From positions 31,540,501 to 31,604,500 of the forward strand of contig CM074865.1 in the NCBI GenBank assembly GCA_037501455.1: a stretch of 64,000 bases of DNA. The letters are read 5' to 3'. Shown piece after piece: positions 33,099 to 46,411 of the stretch (the first letter of the stretch is position 1; each line of letters starts with the position of its first letter). A program made the translations under genes and the position numbers. Source of the stretch: Lantana camara. Its lineage: Eukaryota; Streptophyta; Magnoliopsida; Lamiales; Verbenaceae. The notes under the pieces are model-generated. The model did no database searches. It was not told where the DNA came from and saw only the letters and a list, made by a program, of their open reading frames with translations.

Positions 33099-36000
33099 AA
33101 GGAAGTCTCCAATACTCCCGAGCCACACAACCCAAACAGAAACATCAAAGAGCAAACATCAAACATGAGGCAACAGAATCAATTACAACAGTTGAAATCA
33201 TGTAAGACACAAAAGACAGAGCAATATTTATAAAGTAAGCACATAAGTCATTGATCATGCAAAGCAATTATCACGACAGGAAAATAAGGTACACGTCATC
33301 AAATTTATTTGAATTGCAATTGCATGTATGTATATGCCATGAATGTTTCCTATACCGTTCACCGAAGCAATGAGGTTGAAAGTTGATAATTCATAATGCG
33401 GTAGGAGGCTCCGATTTGGCTCTTGATTAATTCTTGGAATTCCCTTTGCTCGTAGTATTAAGCTTTGAAATCCTCGGCGTGTTGACATCGAAAGAACTAC
33501 CCCATTCCCATTCCATAGGAAGTCCTTATCCACGAATCATACTCGAACTTTACTCAAATTCTCGAATTTATTCTCTCGCCGAAATAGCATCCTCAACTTG
33601 CCTCGGAAAACATTTGAAAAGCCGGTAACCTATCTTGATTAAATCATAGTATCCCTTCCCACAACCAATTGTATTAATCCTCACTAAATCAATCACAAAT
33701 TATAGTGATTGGATTGATTCTTGTTATTCACTACCTTTCTTAACCCCTCGTCTTCAAGTCAGGGAACACGGTAATCCAATTATAATCCCTTCCACGATTA
33801 ACCTCACAATTTCTATCACTTAAAATTTTGACATGGTAGCAAGTGCTAATCCTTCTTATGAATCCTTCCTCATCTCTTGCCATGGTAATTCTTCCTTCTC
33901 TTTGAACGGTAGTGATACATCCAGTTTTGATCCATTTACTCCTTTACACTTAGTCCACACAATTTCACCATCTCTACTTCCCGATTTCCCTCAACTTAAT
34001 ATCCTTGGAAGTCTTCATAGAAGAATGACCGACAACTCGGTGAAGTTTGTATGTCGTGTTATCCACATTCCTTCAATACTTAGTGATGTCTTTTGCTATT
34101 CTCTCGAATTACTTCCTCTTCAATCTTTATACATACATTTTATCTCTTTTCCTTTTATTCACCCCTAGAATTCTTTCGTTGAGGACTTAGTTAACTTAGG
34201 AGTGGTTACCATCATCTTCAAGCATGACGATTCGATCGAGTTTTCCTTTTTACCAAAGCTATTCTCAGAATCCCTTAGAAATTCCCTGATAATATCATCA
34301 TTTTCAGTATTTGTATCCCATATACACGACTGGCCCATGAATCTATTTGTAAAGATGCGTTTGGTTCCGGCTCCTTTAATTCCCTAGGGTCCAATTCAAG
34401 TCCTTCCATAATTGCTCCCTACTATTCCTTTCTCCTTAACTTCTTTTGAGTCATCATGGAAAATCAACCAGTACATAGTTAGATCTTAATTTGTTGGGTG
34501 TCATCCGAGCTCCTCCAACACTCGATCGAAATTATCCTCTAGGGGCACCATCACGAATTGTGCCAATCTGATTCGGTTCCTTTTCTTTTGAGTTGACATA
34601 ATGGTCCCGCGGAAGCTCCTCTATAATTCCACCATCTTCAGAGTATGATACCCGATTCTATAGAAAACCCACTATTTCAAACTCTATCCACATTCGTTTT
34701 GCCGAACATCCTAATCTCCTTCAACTGAGTAACTCTAGCTAAGAAATGGTTTGGTGAGTTACTCACATGAAATCAAGACGTTTAAATTGGAATAACATCC
34801 ACTCTATTTTATCCCCAACTTCTATCTTTCCGGATCTTATTGCAATCCGGAACTCTCCTCTCTTTTCTCATTTGATTCAAATAATTCCAAATCCATTCCA
34901 ACCCTTAATCTCTAAAATTTAACTTTCATTTCCAGCATCTCCCTATCACCCAAAAAATTTCCTTTTTGACCCGCTTCGGTAGAGCTTCAGTAAGGATTCG
35001 GTTGAATTAATAGTTGAGGCATTACATTGATAGAGTATCCTAACAAGTAAACATTCAAACAACGCATGTTGGGTTAGAATGTTCAATGCGTGCAGCACAT
35101 ATTTCAACCAAGGAGATGCAACATCCAATCATTGATTACAATATTAAAACACATAGGTAGGAATTTAAATAAGTAAATTACAAGTATGATGCACGTGCTA
35201 TGAATGCATTGAACCTGTCACCATCATGATGGATTTTAGTACGATATCTCATCCCTTGATTCCAATCCACGTGCATATTAATCATTGATGATACTTCCCA
35301 TCCTTGCTTGCTTCTTGATATCACCGTGTTCCAAAATTCCAAGAAGTTGATGCGATTTGAATTCTTCGAGACTCCTGGCTATCTTTGCTTTGCATCCATT
35401 TGTTAATCCTCAATTGCAACCGTATCTCCCAAGCTTCTTGACTTGACTCCTTTTTGTAAAATCCTACAATTAACGGCTCTCCACTCTTTTCATCTTAGTT
35501 GAGTCGAAGCCTCCAACACATCTTGCATTTGGTCCTTTCAAGCTTCCCAATTTGACCTTCCAATTGCTCAACCATCTCGAACTCGGAGGTCTCAACAGTG
35601 GACCTTGGAGATTTTGATCTCGTATTGAACGCCTTTATAATTGGGTGGTAAGAAGTTCCACATCCATCTTGTTGTCTCACAACTCCCTTAAATTAGAAAT
35701 TTTGAGTCTCCACCATACTTGTACTTTGATAATCTTCAAGGTTTGTAAAAAGGATGAAATTGATGAACCTTCCCATGATCCAAGCTTCCTATTACCTTCC
35801 TCTCATGATATCGAGCCATGATATGAAATTCCATTTGGCAAGCCGCGAAAATTAAACACCTAGCCTTCAATTCATTTTTTGCTCCCATAATCCCTCCGTC
35901 GATCTAGTAGAAGTAACTTGTAGTTGAAATAGGTTGTAGCTTGATTGACATGATTACAATCTATAATCAAAATTCAACTCAAATATATATGTATGTCGGT

Positions 36001-36210
36001 TAGGATATGCTTATGGCACATAGTTGAATCAATGAAAGCACACTAAATGCAAAATGCAATACCAAAGTAATGAGATTAATATTAAGTTATGTATATCGAA
36101 CAATCTCAACAATTAGCAGCAAATAACAATAAAAGCCAATGCAATGCATACGTTGACAAGTTGTTCCTATGCCGCACGACCTAAACTGACTCAATCACGA
36201 CACTAGAACA

Positions 36211-36246
36211 CCGGTTTTGCAACCGGGCTCTGATACCACTTAAGGA
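36211..36246 (-). other. Primer-binding site and hairpin of A
   Basis: On the minus strand, TGGTATCAGAGCC (36226-36238) lies eight bases past the LTR end and matches initiator tRNA-Met. The next bases, CCGGTTGCAAAACCGG, form a perfect 6-bp stem with a GCAA loop that overlaps the last base of the site. Confidence 0.93.
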
Positions 36247-37578
36247 TGTAGCACCCGGGACGATAGGTACCACATCCCCCGCACTATGAGTGTAGTCCAC
36301 ACATGAAATGGATAGTCCAAGCATGAACCGGACTCAAAGCGAACGGGAGACAAAATAAAAACAACCTTGCTAGGCGGAATCTAACCCCATACCAAATAAC
36401 TCAAGAAAAAAACCAAATGTGCAATGCGGAAGCAATAACATATAATTCATACTTTTCAACAATTACTACAAGTCCAACAATTCCAATACATAATTTAAAT
36501 CCATCATGCATCCTAATAACGGGTTCAGCTAAACATGCAACCTGTCCCGAATCAATAATCAACAATGAATCATAGTTGGCACGCAGGCCCAATTACGTCA
36601 GGAGATACAATTATAACATATCAATATGAAATGTGACTCGAGTGTACAAGTGTGACTCGATCAAGAATGTAATGACTCGACTCCCGCCTAGCCAAAACCT
36701 GCAAGAACTGAGAAGTGGGAAAGAGGGGTCAGTCTCTAGAAGACTGAGTGAGCAGGAGCTATACATGTATATAAAAACATGCACATGCAGGTCATAAATC
36801 CCGAGTAAAGTTTTATTTAAAGTTAGTTCCCACGAGGTCAATAAAAGGACTAAGCAATGCTCGGGTTTTACGACTAATTCATATTAAATTCATTAAGTTC
36901 ATAATTCATACATAAACATAATGGCTCGGCGAGTGAGCGTGCATAATCTCCAACCAAACTCCGACCGTGTACGACAAATATCATTAATACATTGAATATA
37001 TGATCATGCAATATATATAATACAAACAAGTCATATAACATAACATAAGACATAGTCGTTTGGGCAATCCGTGTCTCGGCCTTCCAGCACGGTGCATAAC
37101 AATCATAATCATAAAATAAGTTCCAACCTTCTTCCTCCGGGTGATGGCCGGGTGATCCGCACGAACCATCCATGCATGGACCAAAAGGGTTTCATGACTC
37201 CCCTAGTGGCACTCAGCGTCCATTTCTCGCTAACTCCTAACGAGGTCCGGTTACGCCGTTAATATAATGGAATCAGCACATGGGATCACCGTCCCCTTGC
37301 CTCCCCGGATAGCCACATGTATTAATTCCTGGGCCCGTGAACAAATCATACATACGTAATCTCACCAAAACATATCAGTTCATGTGAAACATATCATATT
37401 TCATAATTCATTAGAAAAGGGTTTACTCGATCATAAATTACTCGAGGACTCTACTTTGAAAATATCATATATATATTTATAAGGCTTTGGCCAAAGCTTT
37501 TCAATAAGGGTTGTAGCGTTTGATATGTAACTAAAATGAAAACACCCTCACCTGGAAGATGATGATACAAGCTAGGCC
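36247..37578 (-). mobile_element. A 5' LTR, left segment
   Basis: It matches 29477-30800 of the 3' LTR closely. It ends with AGGCC (37574-37578), the left target duplication of B. Confidence 0.93.
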
Positions 37579-40500
37579 TGTAGCACCCCGCACGTGAGGC
37601 ACCACATCCCCCGCACTATGGCTCAACACGAGTAACGAAACAGTAACTCCGCACCCGTATCAAACCACAGCGAACGGGAGACAAACATAAAACCTTCCTA
37701 AGCCAGGCGGAGCTAGACCCTGTAATGACAACCAATCCACAAAGTATAATGCATTTCAAAGCTAAAGTTCAATCATACAAACCATAAGTAGGATTTGGGC
37801 TCTTCAGGCCTCTTTTACAACATAACAAAACCCAGTAAAGTCAATTCAATAACAGTTACATAATTATTCAAGTTCATGATACCGCAGAATCGATACAGAC
37901 ATAAATCCAATACATGAATGAGTGCAAAGACTCTCCTAACCTAACTCGACCAACTTAAAACTCCAAGACCTCCGCCTAGCCCGAAACTCCAAAGATCAAA
38001 CCTGCACACTAAAAGATTGGGGAAGGAAAGGGGTCAGTCTCTAGAAGACTGAGTGAGCAGGAGCGATACATATAAATATAAAACATGCACATGCAAATCA
38101 TAAATCCCGAGCAAGGTTTTATTTGAAATTGATCCCCACTAAGGTACGAAAATAGATAAACAATGCTCGAACTTTACGACTAGAACATATTAAATTCATT
38201 ACATTTATAAATCATACATAAATATAAGGCTCGGCGAGTGAGCGTGCATCATCTCCAACCAACTCCGACCGTGTACGACAAATATCATCAATATATTGAT
38301 TAGGCGATCATGCAATATCTCATAATACACACAGACCATAAATCATGTCCTAAAGATATGGTTTGGGCAATCCGATGCCCGGCCTTCCCGCACCGTGCCT
38401 ATCAATCAATAATCAATCAGTCAATCAATCATTTTCAATCATAAAAAAGTTCCAACCTTCTTCCTCCGGGTTGGTGGTGGGTTTGCAAGACCCGACCACC
38501 CGATCATTGGCCAAAAGGGGTTACATGACTCCCCAGATGGCACTCAGTCTCCCTTTCCCCGCCAATCTCCTGACGAGGTCCGGTACCGCTGTATATAAGT
38601 TGGGACTAGTATATGGGATCCCCGTCAGCCCTTGCTTCCTCGGTTAGCCACATATACTAAGTCCCGGGGCCCGTGAATATAAAGTATTTGCATAATCTCG
38701 CCAAAACATATTAATACATACATAGAATACATACTATAAGAAATCATACCTTACCGTGTAATTCGGCATATGCTATATACGTACCTCTCCGTGTCATCCA
38801 AATCCATAGCTAGCATGAAGACACACGGTTTGGAGCATAGCCTCATTACAAAACCATTTTTGAGCTTGTATACGCTCGTAGTTATAACTCAGAAGAATTT
38901 ACTCGATAACTTCATTTGAAAACCATATATATATAATCATAAGGTTTTTGGCCAAAGCTTTTCATATAAGGGTTGTAGGGTTTGTTACATAGCTAAAACA
39001 AAAACCACCCTCACCTTAACCGTGAAGAAACAAGGATCGAGCACCAAGTGCCTGAACGATCAAAAGCTCTCCACCCTGGAGACAAACTGTACAAAAGACC
39101 ACAAGACGTGTTCGTGAGACTCAAGACTCTAAATGAACCATATATGACGCACGGCAATGCACAAGCATGATATGAAGGCATAAGGATCATATTAAGTCAT
39201 GAAAACCATATAACCAATTCATTCACTTGTTCAATCATAAATCATTCAATTAATACTTCCAATCCAATAATTCAAGAATCCAAATAAGAGCATAGAACAT
39301 GTTCAAGCTCTTCCATAATACTACCACATACTTCAAATTACATAAGATAGCATATATCCAAGGTTTGACAACAAGAAGAAGTTATATGATATAGTAATTA
39401 AGTGGTGCGATTCATAAACGACATATAAATACACACAAACGGCATTACGTAAAAGCATGCCTATAACACATCCAAATATCATGAAATTGCACCATAATAC
39501 TCCTAACACATAACCAAACAAGTTCATAGTTTAACACAAAAGGAGATAAAGTCATTAAGAAGGTGAAACGAATCAAAACCCGAAGAGAAAACAACAAAGA
39601 CTGCACATGGGAAGTGACACGGGGGTGTCACCAACCCTTGCCCAACTGAGCCACGGGCGTGGCTCAGTACAGAGCTGCCCAGAAGGTGTGACACGCCCGT
39701 GTCTCTCTCTTATGAGTAAATGAGACACGGGGGTGTCACGGTACAGAACTAAATCACACGTAAAATTTTACTGGCAAAACTGAACTCATACAAATTCAAT
39801 CCAAAGGCATACCAAATGAACTCCAAATGCTCTGAAACTTAATATGCAACATATTTGGCATGTTATGAACATTTTTCATTTAGAGTGTAAAAGCTAAATC
39901 ACACGTTAAGATCATCAAAACCGTGAAACAAAACTGGGTCGCTACAATCGGACATATGAGCCCTAATGATTCTATCATGCCTTGATCAAGTACTTAGGGC
40001 TTGAATTTGGATCTGAAACTTTGGGGAATGCATGCTAACATACCAAACAACTAATATACATCATATATATGCAAAATGGTACCATTTAAAGCACATTAGG
40101 AGGACCAACAACTCACCAAACACAACAGCAACAAATCTGTCATGAAGCATGCATAAAACAGGCCATGTATTTCGATTTTAAGGCTTCAAATGGATCCAAA
40201 TACTTAAAGCATGAATGCTAACATATAGAACAATAAGTATACATCAACTCCATGCATTTTCACACGAAATGGAGGCCATATGATCATGCAACAACACCAA
40301 ATTTCACACAGCAGTCACAAAACAGGGGAGGCAGTTTGAACATCAAGTTTGGAGCTCTATATCTCATAATTTCATAAAAGGGTCAAGAGATGAAATCCTC
40401 CTAACATCATATACTATCAGTTAGGAAAGAAATAAGCCAAGAAACAAGTTCATATGATCACATATAAGCAAGAAGTTCAGCCACACAACCATATAGGTCA

Positions 40501-41558
40501 CAAGAGCAAAAATCCCTAAAAGTTCATACCAATCTCATAATACAAACCCTAATCAAATCTGATCCAAATCATGTTTTAAATAGATGAAATGAAGCATAAT
40601 AGAGTAGAGAAGACATAAATATTCATACCTTGAAGTTTTGGTGAAAGAAGGAAGTGATTTGAGCTCAAAATCACAAGATTGGCCAAGTTTTCCCCTCTTC
40701 TCCTCTATCTCTCTCTCTCGATCAGTAGCTGCAGAAATGAGGGAGATATGGTTCGGTTTTTGCAGCTTAAGGGGAAGAGAAAGGGTTAACTCAAGGTACA
40801 AGAGTCAAGGTTAAGGTTTGGTTAGGTTAAGGAGTGTTATGGGGTCCCACCATGAAGACTAGTCAACCAAAGGAGCTCTTCTTGCACGAGTTGTCCGTTA
40901 CGGTTGGATTTCGGAGGTCTTAATGATTTCAAAAAGGTATGAGGCTTGTTCCATTGTCTCCGAATCGTCGATACGAAGGCAACGGAGGTGTCGGAATTCG
41001 AATCCGAAATCCCGAGCTCAAGATATCACGCACGGAACCAAGGGTGCGCTAATTGCTCGTTAGCCCCCGACTTGGTTCCAAAAATCAAAATAAATTCATA
41101 AACACGTCAAATAAATCCGAAAACATAAACCGAGCATATAGGCATGTTCATAACACATATATTTACGACATATTAAATTTTCACGCCAATCCAGTATCAT
41201 TTCATATATGAACGAAGCACAAATAGAACACTCATGCGCATGAACGAATTCATATTGTTATAAATTAATTACTAAAACTTAAATTACATATTAAATAAAT
41301 TTAAAGCCAACTTATAACATGTTGAAATTAATTAAAGAAATTTACCGAAACAATTAGGGTACGTGAAACCTCAATTAAGAAATTAAACACCAAATATCAA
41401 AGTAAAATAAAATGAATTAAATTAAAATAGAAATAGTTTATAGTTTGAATCAAATATAAACATTTATAAACAATTATTCATATGATTAAATAATTAAATC
41501 GCGCAATTTATAAACAATTACGTCACATTATCTGAGACTGAAAAACTGGGGCGTTACA
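37579..41558 (-). mobile_element. B, copy 1: solo LTR
   Basis: It runs from TGTAGCACCCCG to GGGCGTTACA, 3,980 bp, with perfect AGGCC copies on both sides (37574-37578 and 41559-41563) inside the A LTR. It is nearly identical to 46412-50391; I noted five substitutions by eye. On the minus strand there is a donor AAG|GTATGA at 40628, long repeated units at about 39780-40320, a dyad cluster at 39614-39736 and an acceptor GTGCAG at 38002. Short frames here are not genes. Confidence 0.93.
39614..39736. repeat. Dyad cluster in B (copy 1)
   Basis: Four dyads lie at 39614-39631, 39646-39667, 39690-39703 and 39723-39736. The first has arms GTGACAC/GTGTCAC. The second has 10-bp arms CTGAGCCACG/CGTGGCTCAG. 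The third has arms GACACG/CGTGTC and the fourth GACAC/GTGTC. The arms differ between dyads but each stays self-complementary. The same set recurs in copy 2 at 48447-48569. Confidence 0.9.
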
Positions 41559-41563
41559 AGGCC

Positions 41564-43573
41564 GTGAGCCTATCGATCACCATATCTCCACCCTGGAGAT
41601 GAACTGTACAAGAGAAAGACATAATGTGTACTCGTGAGAAACGACTCAATATGAAACCAATTAGGACGCACGGCATTAACATGAGGTGTTCATGAAATGC
41701 TATGTCATGTTTCAATATACAATAGATCATAAGATGTCATGAGTTGATGTGATTCATGTTCATACACACCAATAAAGCCATTTAGACACATACATGTTTT
41801 AATCATTCAATTCATAATATATTACAATACATGTTAACAATGCATAAGGATCAATTAGGCATTTATATAATGCATATAAGTTACATAAGGGGTCGAGGAA
41901 GTGCAAGAAAGGCGATAGAACGAGTTTTGGCAAAGTTTAGCAAAAGTTAGGAAAAGTTGACAATTGTCGGAAATGCGCAAGCTGTAGAAAAATGGGTATT
42001 TCTTGAGTTTGAGAAATTGGAATTACGTTTTGCTTGTTGGAAGTGAAACTAGACGCATAGATGTTTTCAAGGATATGTGGCACGAATCACGGTTCAAAGC
42101 AAGGTGAAAATGGCGTAGGTTTGAAGTTTGGGCCAATGTAGAAGTTCGGTGAAGTGGTGACACAATTTTAAAACAATCATAACTCACAATTGAGAAAAAA
42201 TATCGAGTTGATTCCAATTGGAGGATGTGCTAGACTTCAAGAGGTTTCCACGGGTTTAAAAATCAGGTTAATCTGAGTTTGTATGAGGGTAAACGGGACA
42301 AAACAATCTCAGTTAGAAAACAGGGGAGGATCCAAAGTTTCTGCCTCAAATCCACCCTCGCGGATTTAGGTCAGTGGCGAAAAACACACAACAAACAGGG
42401 CAAAACTCATGCTAAACCATATAAACATCAAATTAACACACATAGGTAAGTTAAGGTAGCAAGAATTCATGCATTTCAAGCCAATTAATGGTCCAAAGTT
42501 GCAACAACTCTTGCAAGGAATGAATATGGAGCAAGCTCAAGCAATACTTCAATTTCATAATTGGCAAAATCATGAATCCTAATCCAACAACCAAAGCAAG
42601 TTCATACATGTCAAAAATGATGTCTTAGGAGCAATGTACATACTTCATACCAAAAGAATCCACAAGGAAGCAAGCTAGAATTCATCAATTCTTCCCAAAC
42701 CCTCACTATTCACCCCATATGCCAATACATGCTCATCACTTGGAGAAATCATGCAAACCTTAACTCAAAATGACTATGAGGAGATGTGCATCACAAATAT
42801 GGTCTTACCTTTCAATTTGGAGGAGAAATGGGGGGGGGGGGGGGGTATGAGCTCAAATACCCAAGGGTTGAATAGTTCTCCTTCTTCCTTCTTCTTTCCT
42901 TCTTTCTTCTTCTTTCTCTCTCCATTTTGGCTGAGTTTGGTGAGTGAGAGGGGGTTTGGTTCGGTGGGGGGGCTGATATGGGGGAGAGAGAGAGTGTGCA
43001 AGTGGGTATAGGTCAATGGTTAGGGTCTAGGTACGTTAGGATAGGTCCGTGAACGTGAAATAGCTATTATTTGTCATTTTTGGCGCAAGGGGCTTGTTTC
43101 GGTTAAAATTTGGCAAATCAAATAATCTTAGAAAAATATGAGGCTTGTCCCATTGTCTCCGATTCGTCGATCCGGATTCAATGGAGGTGACGGAACTCGA
43201 TTCCGAGTTCCCGAGCTCAAGATATGCCGCCCGGAACACAAGGTGCGCTAAATACTCTTTAGCCCCCTTTTCGGTTCCGATTACACAAAAGAATCCAAAA
43301 CTCACACATACGAGAATAAAATCATGCAACGAGCATATAAACATAATCATAAGTCACATAATTCACTCATGCTAAGTTTCCACGAAAAACAGAATTCGAA
43401 TCAAATAGAAACGGTATCAAACATAAACACACATGCTCAAACGTCTCAAGAATTCACAATCAATTAATAAAATCAATAAAAGAAATAATATTGAAGCATA
43501 TATCATTAATTAAATTGCGTACATTGGTAACAAATACGTCATGCTCAAACCTCTGAAAAACTGGGGCGTTACA
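41564..43573 (-). mobile_element. A 5' LTR, right segment (copy 1)
   Basis: It matches 30800-32841 of the 3' LTR apart from a 32-bp loss at the dyads and a G run expanded to 16 (42830-42845). It ends in GGGCGTTACA, followed by ACATC (43574-43578). It is almost identical to 50397-52405. Confidence 0.93.
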
Positions 43574-43790
43574 ACATCCCCAGCACTATAGCCTCGATCC
43601 ACATACGAAATGGAAAATCCGTACATAAAGCAAAACTATAGCGAACGGGTGACGATTAAAAAAACGACGAGCTAGGCGGGACACTCCCCAACATAATTCA
43701 ACCAAAACATGAATATAAAAGCGGAAGCAATAAATCATGCATACATATAGATACCATATTTACCGAATAGATATATATAGGTACCCAAAT
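43574..43790 (-). mobile_element. Duplicated fragment of the C LTR ending at a junction
   Basis: These bases equal 52406-52615 of the true C LTR. At about 43784-43792 the match breaks off and the interior of B begins. Both sides share the word CAAATTTA at the break, so the junction could have formed through a microhomology of about 8 bp. Confidence 0.88.
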
Positions 43791-44930
43791 TTAAAATCAC
43801 GAAAATCACCCAAAGCAAGTAAGAAGCGTCGCCCACATTGATATTCAATTACTCCAAGTAATTTAACATATTACAGATCATAGTACCTAGCATAAAAATT
43901 ATAAAAGTTAAATTTGCATGGATGCATGTATCATGAATGCTATAAATACCGTTTACCGTAGTTGCGAGAATTCAGATTTGCGAGTTGTCGTTGACCAAGG
44001 TATGATCTGTCCTAAATGTAACTCGGTGCCCAACTTGTCTTGAACCTTTTTAAGGATCATATTCTTAAATCCCTTCCGACTTGTACTGTTTCCAGTCTTC
44101 ACCATTTCCCCGCAATCCTCATTCGCCCAACCAACTTCTTTTAAATTAACCGAATTTGACTTCCCGAATACCCTTAGATCATCTGTCTCGAAGTTAGACC
44201 CATAGCCACTACCTTACTCATATCAAAGTTTAAAATACCCTCGAGAATAACTACCTCTGACCACCTTGACGATTCAATCCCTACCTTGAAGTATTCGTCA
44301 TTAGGATCGACATTAACACGAATCCTTTTCCATCTTCCGCGCATATTATCCATTTATTCCCTTTAACCCCTTAAGGTTACATTCGGCATCAGGCCCCACA
44401 TTTCTTGTATTGAAGATAGAATGTTCTTGATGATTCTTGTCGTTTGATGTAAATCCTCCAATGGTCACCCTTTTCCGGTTTGGTTTCTTCTTAGATTTCC
44501 TTCCAAAGTATCGGGGAACTAACCGAGGACTTGATAATAGTGTCATTATTGAACCCCCTCTTTGTACCCTATTGGATTACTCATGATCGCCATCATTCCA
44601 TCATACGCCAACTTGATTCGACACTCTCTCTTGTCAATTCTGACTTAGGAGTTTCCAGACGCTCCCTTATAGTTCTGTTATCCCCAGATCCATGTTCCAT
44701 ACATAGGAATATTCTCCAAGACATTTCCTTTATACCTAATGAGGGACTCTAACCCGACTTAAGTAACTTAACTCTCCTTAACTCTCCTCTTAACAGCTTA
44801 ACCATTCAAGCCGTCTTGTTTATTTCTGATCATCACTAATGGGACTCCCAGGTCTTCCTTGATTTGCAATTTCGTTATTCTTACTGAAATATTTCTTCGA
44901 GCACCATTTCAATCGTCCAATTTGTTCCTC

Positions 44931-44955
44931 GGTCGTGCTCTCCCCCTTAAATTTC
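44931..44955 (-). other. Internal polypurine motif of B
   Basis: On the minus strand it reads TTTAAGGGGGAGAGCACGAC, about 1.45 kb from the primer site. E carries the same word at 1.48 kb, and homology continues for about 100 bases after it in both. Confidence 0.6.
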
Positions 44956-46375
44956 TGTTGTCCCGGGTTGAACTCCACCAGTTCTTCTTTTATCGAAACT
45001 CTTGGTGAGTAAATCCCACTAGGTGGAGTTTAACTGATATAGAAATCAAAGATTTGGCTTTTCAACTCCTTCCCTAGTTCTCTTGGTGTCCGAAACTCCT
45101 TTCTTAATCTTGTCCGGAACTCGAGTCTCACTTCTCCTTCTGAATTCTTGTTTCCGTTAACCTATCCTTTAATAGAAGTTCTTATTTCCCAATTGTCTTT
45201 CTTGTCATGTGCCACGCCACTATTTCCTTTCCCTTAACTCAGATATGGTTCGAGAGAGGATATACTTGACAATTGAGGTGCCAGATTTTCCTATCAAGTA
45301 AACACTAAAATGCATGTCGGGTAAAGATGGCAATGCATGTGGCACGTTTTCACCAAGCAATTATACCACACATTAGCGCAACAAAACCAATTAGAAATGC
45401 ACGAATAACATAAGAGCAAGAGAATAAATAATTAATGCAAAATATGATGCAGGTGCTATGAATGCTTTGGAACCTGTCACCAATGAGGTAAGTAGTTAAC
45501 TCGACAGCTTTTCCGTGTTACTCCAAGTCCCGCGGTTACTTTGACTTGATAATTATTCCTTGCCTTTCCCACGGTCTTCAAGATTCCCATGCATCTTTAT
45601 AAATCAACTTGTATCTTCCACTTCCAAGGAGTTAACATCCAATCTATTCTCTAAATTCGACCTTTACTTCCCATCGTCGTCTCAATCAAGAATCCCTTGT
45701 GAGTTCAATTCACCTCCAACTGCTTACATTCGAGTGCATGATTTCCTTGCAAGGAGTGATTGCCTTTCTTTACCATTTCCATTTGTTGCTTCATATCTTC
45801 CATTTTACTTCACAACATGGCAATTCAACTTGGTTTTTAGAAAAAAAAACTCATCTCCCAATCCACACCTTGTTTAAGATTCCCGTGACGATTGTTTATG
45901 AGTTTCCCATCACGATCGACATCCAGAGCATCCAAGTCCAACTCTTCCCGGTCTTGACTTCGACAGACTTGATTTTTAATTCACTAGGCTTAATCAGAAA
46001 TCCTTGACTCTAACTCCATTTGGGAAGTCTCACATCTCTAATTCTCTACGCTCTTCTCAAAGTATCCTACCCATCTTCCATATCTCAGAAAGGTTTGCAA
46101 TCAATCTTCTTTGTCCTAGAACTTGGCCGTGGTTTGATATTATCTCCATAACCTATAAATCACAACGTATTTCAAGAGTAGATGCATGCGATTAGTGCAT
46201 GCTCATGACACATTTTCGACAATTAATGCAAAAATCCTTATGTAAATGCAACAGATAGTCCAACGAAATTCAAAAAGGAAAACCAAGTTCATGTTCAAGA
46301 TCGATGCAATGCACACGTTGTCATATAGTCCCTAAGCCGTACGACCTAGACTGACTCACACACGACACGAGAACA

Positions 46376-46411
46376 CCGGTTTTGCAACCGGGCTCTGATA
46401 CCACTTATGGA
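46376..46411 (-). other. Primer-binding site and hairpin of B
   Basis: On the minus strand TGGTATCAGAGCC (46391-46403) follows the LTR by eight bases. CCGGTTGCAAAACCGG (46376-46391) forms the same 6-bp stem with GCAA loop as in A. Confidence 0.93.

Larger units (their letters stand above)
32842..36246 (-). mobile_element. A interior (non-coding)
   Basis: The purine tract of the plus-sense element lies next to the 3' LTR (32844-32858 in window orientation). A 28-bp tandem repeat lies just inside it, and the leader and primer site lie at 36100-36246. I find no Gag, protease, RT or integrase motif in any frame. Patchy similarity to the interiors of B and E, strongest in the leader and around 35800-35900, suggests a shared non-coding family. 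Confidence 0.8.
43791..46411 (-). mobile_element. B interior, truncated (non-coding)
   Basis: Some 2.6 kb next to the B primer site are kept; the far part with polypurine tract and 3' LTR is missing at this copy. Translation gives only short frames without retroelement domains. Leader similarity to A and E is strong. Around 43930-43990 a patch matches A near 33330-33390. The purine motif discussed for E recurs here at 44931-44955. Confidence 0.8.

Noticed and set aside
38363..38647. 94-residue frame repeated identically at 47196
   Set aside because: Identity follows from the recent duplication of the LTR, not from coding constraint; no domain or start context supports it.
42774..43016. Minus-strand frame of about 80 residues that recurs at 51645 and, in related form, at 32084
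   Set aside because: The recurrences are copies of one LTR. The frame covers the purine-rich exon-like stretch, and its stop is formed by the donor GTAAG, so it looks like a by-product. A short upstream ORF remains possible but unproven.
45560..46195. Overlapping plus-strand frames of 60-105 residues in the B interior
   Set aside because: They lie antisense to the element, have no domain, and show Ser/Phe/Pro-rich composition typical of random translation of pyrimidine-rich DNA.
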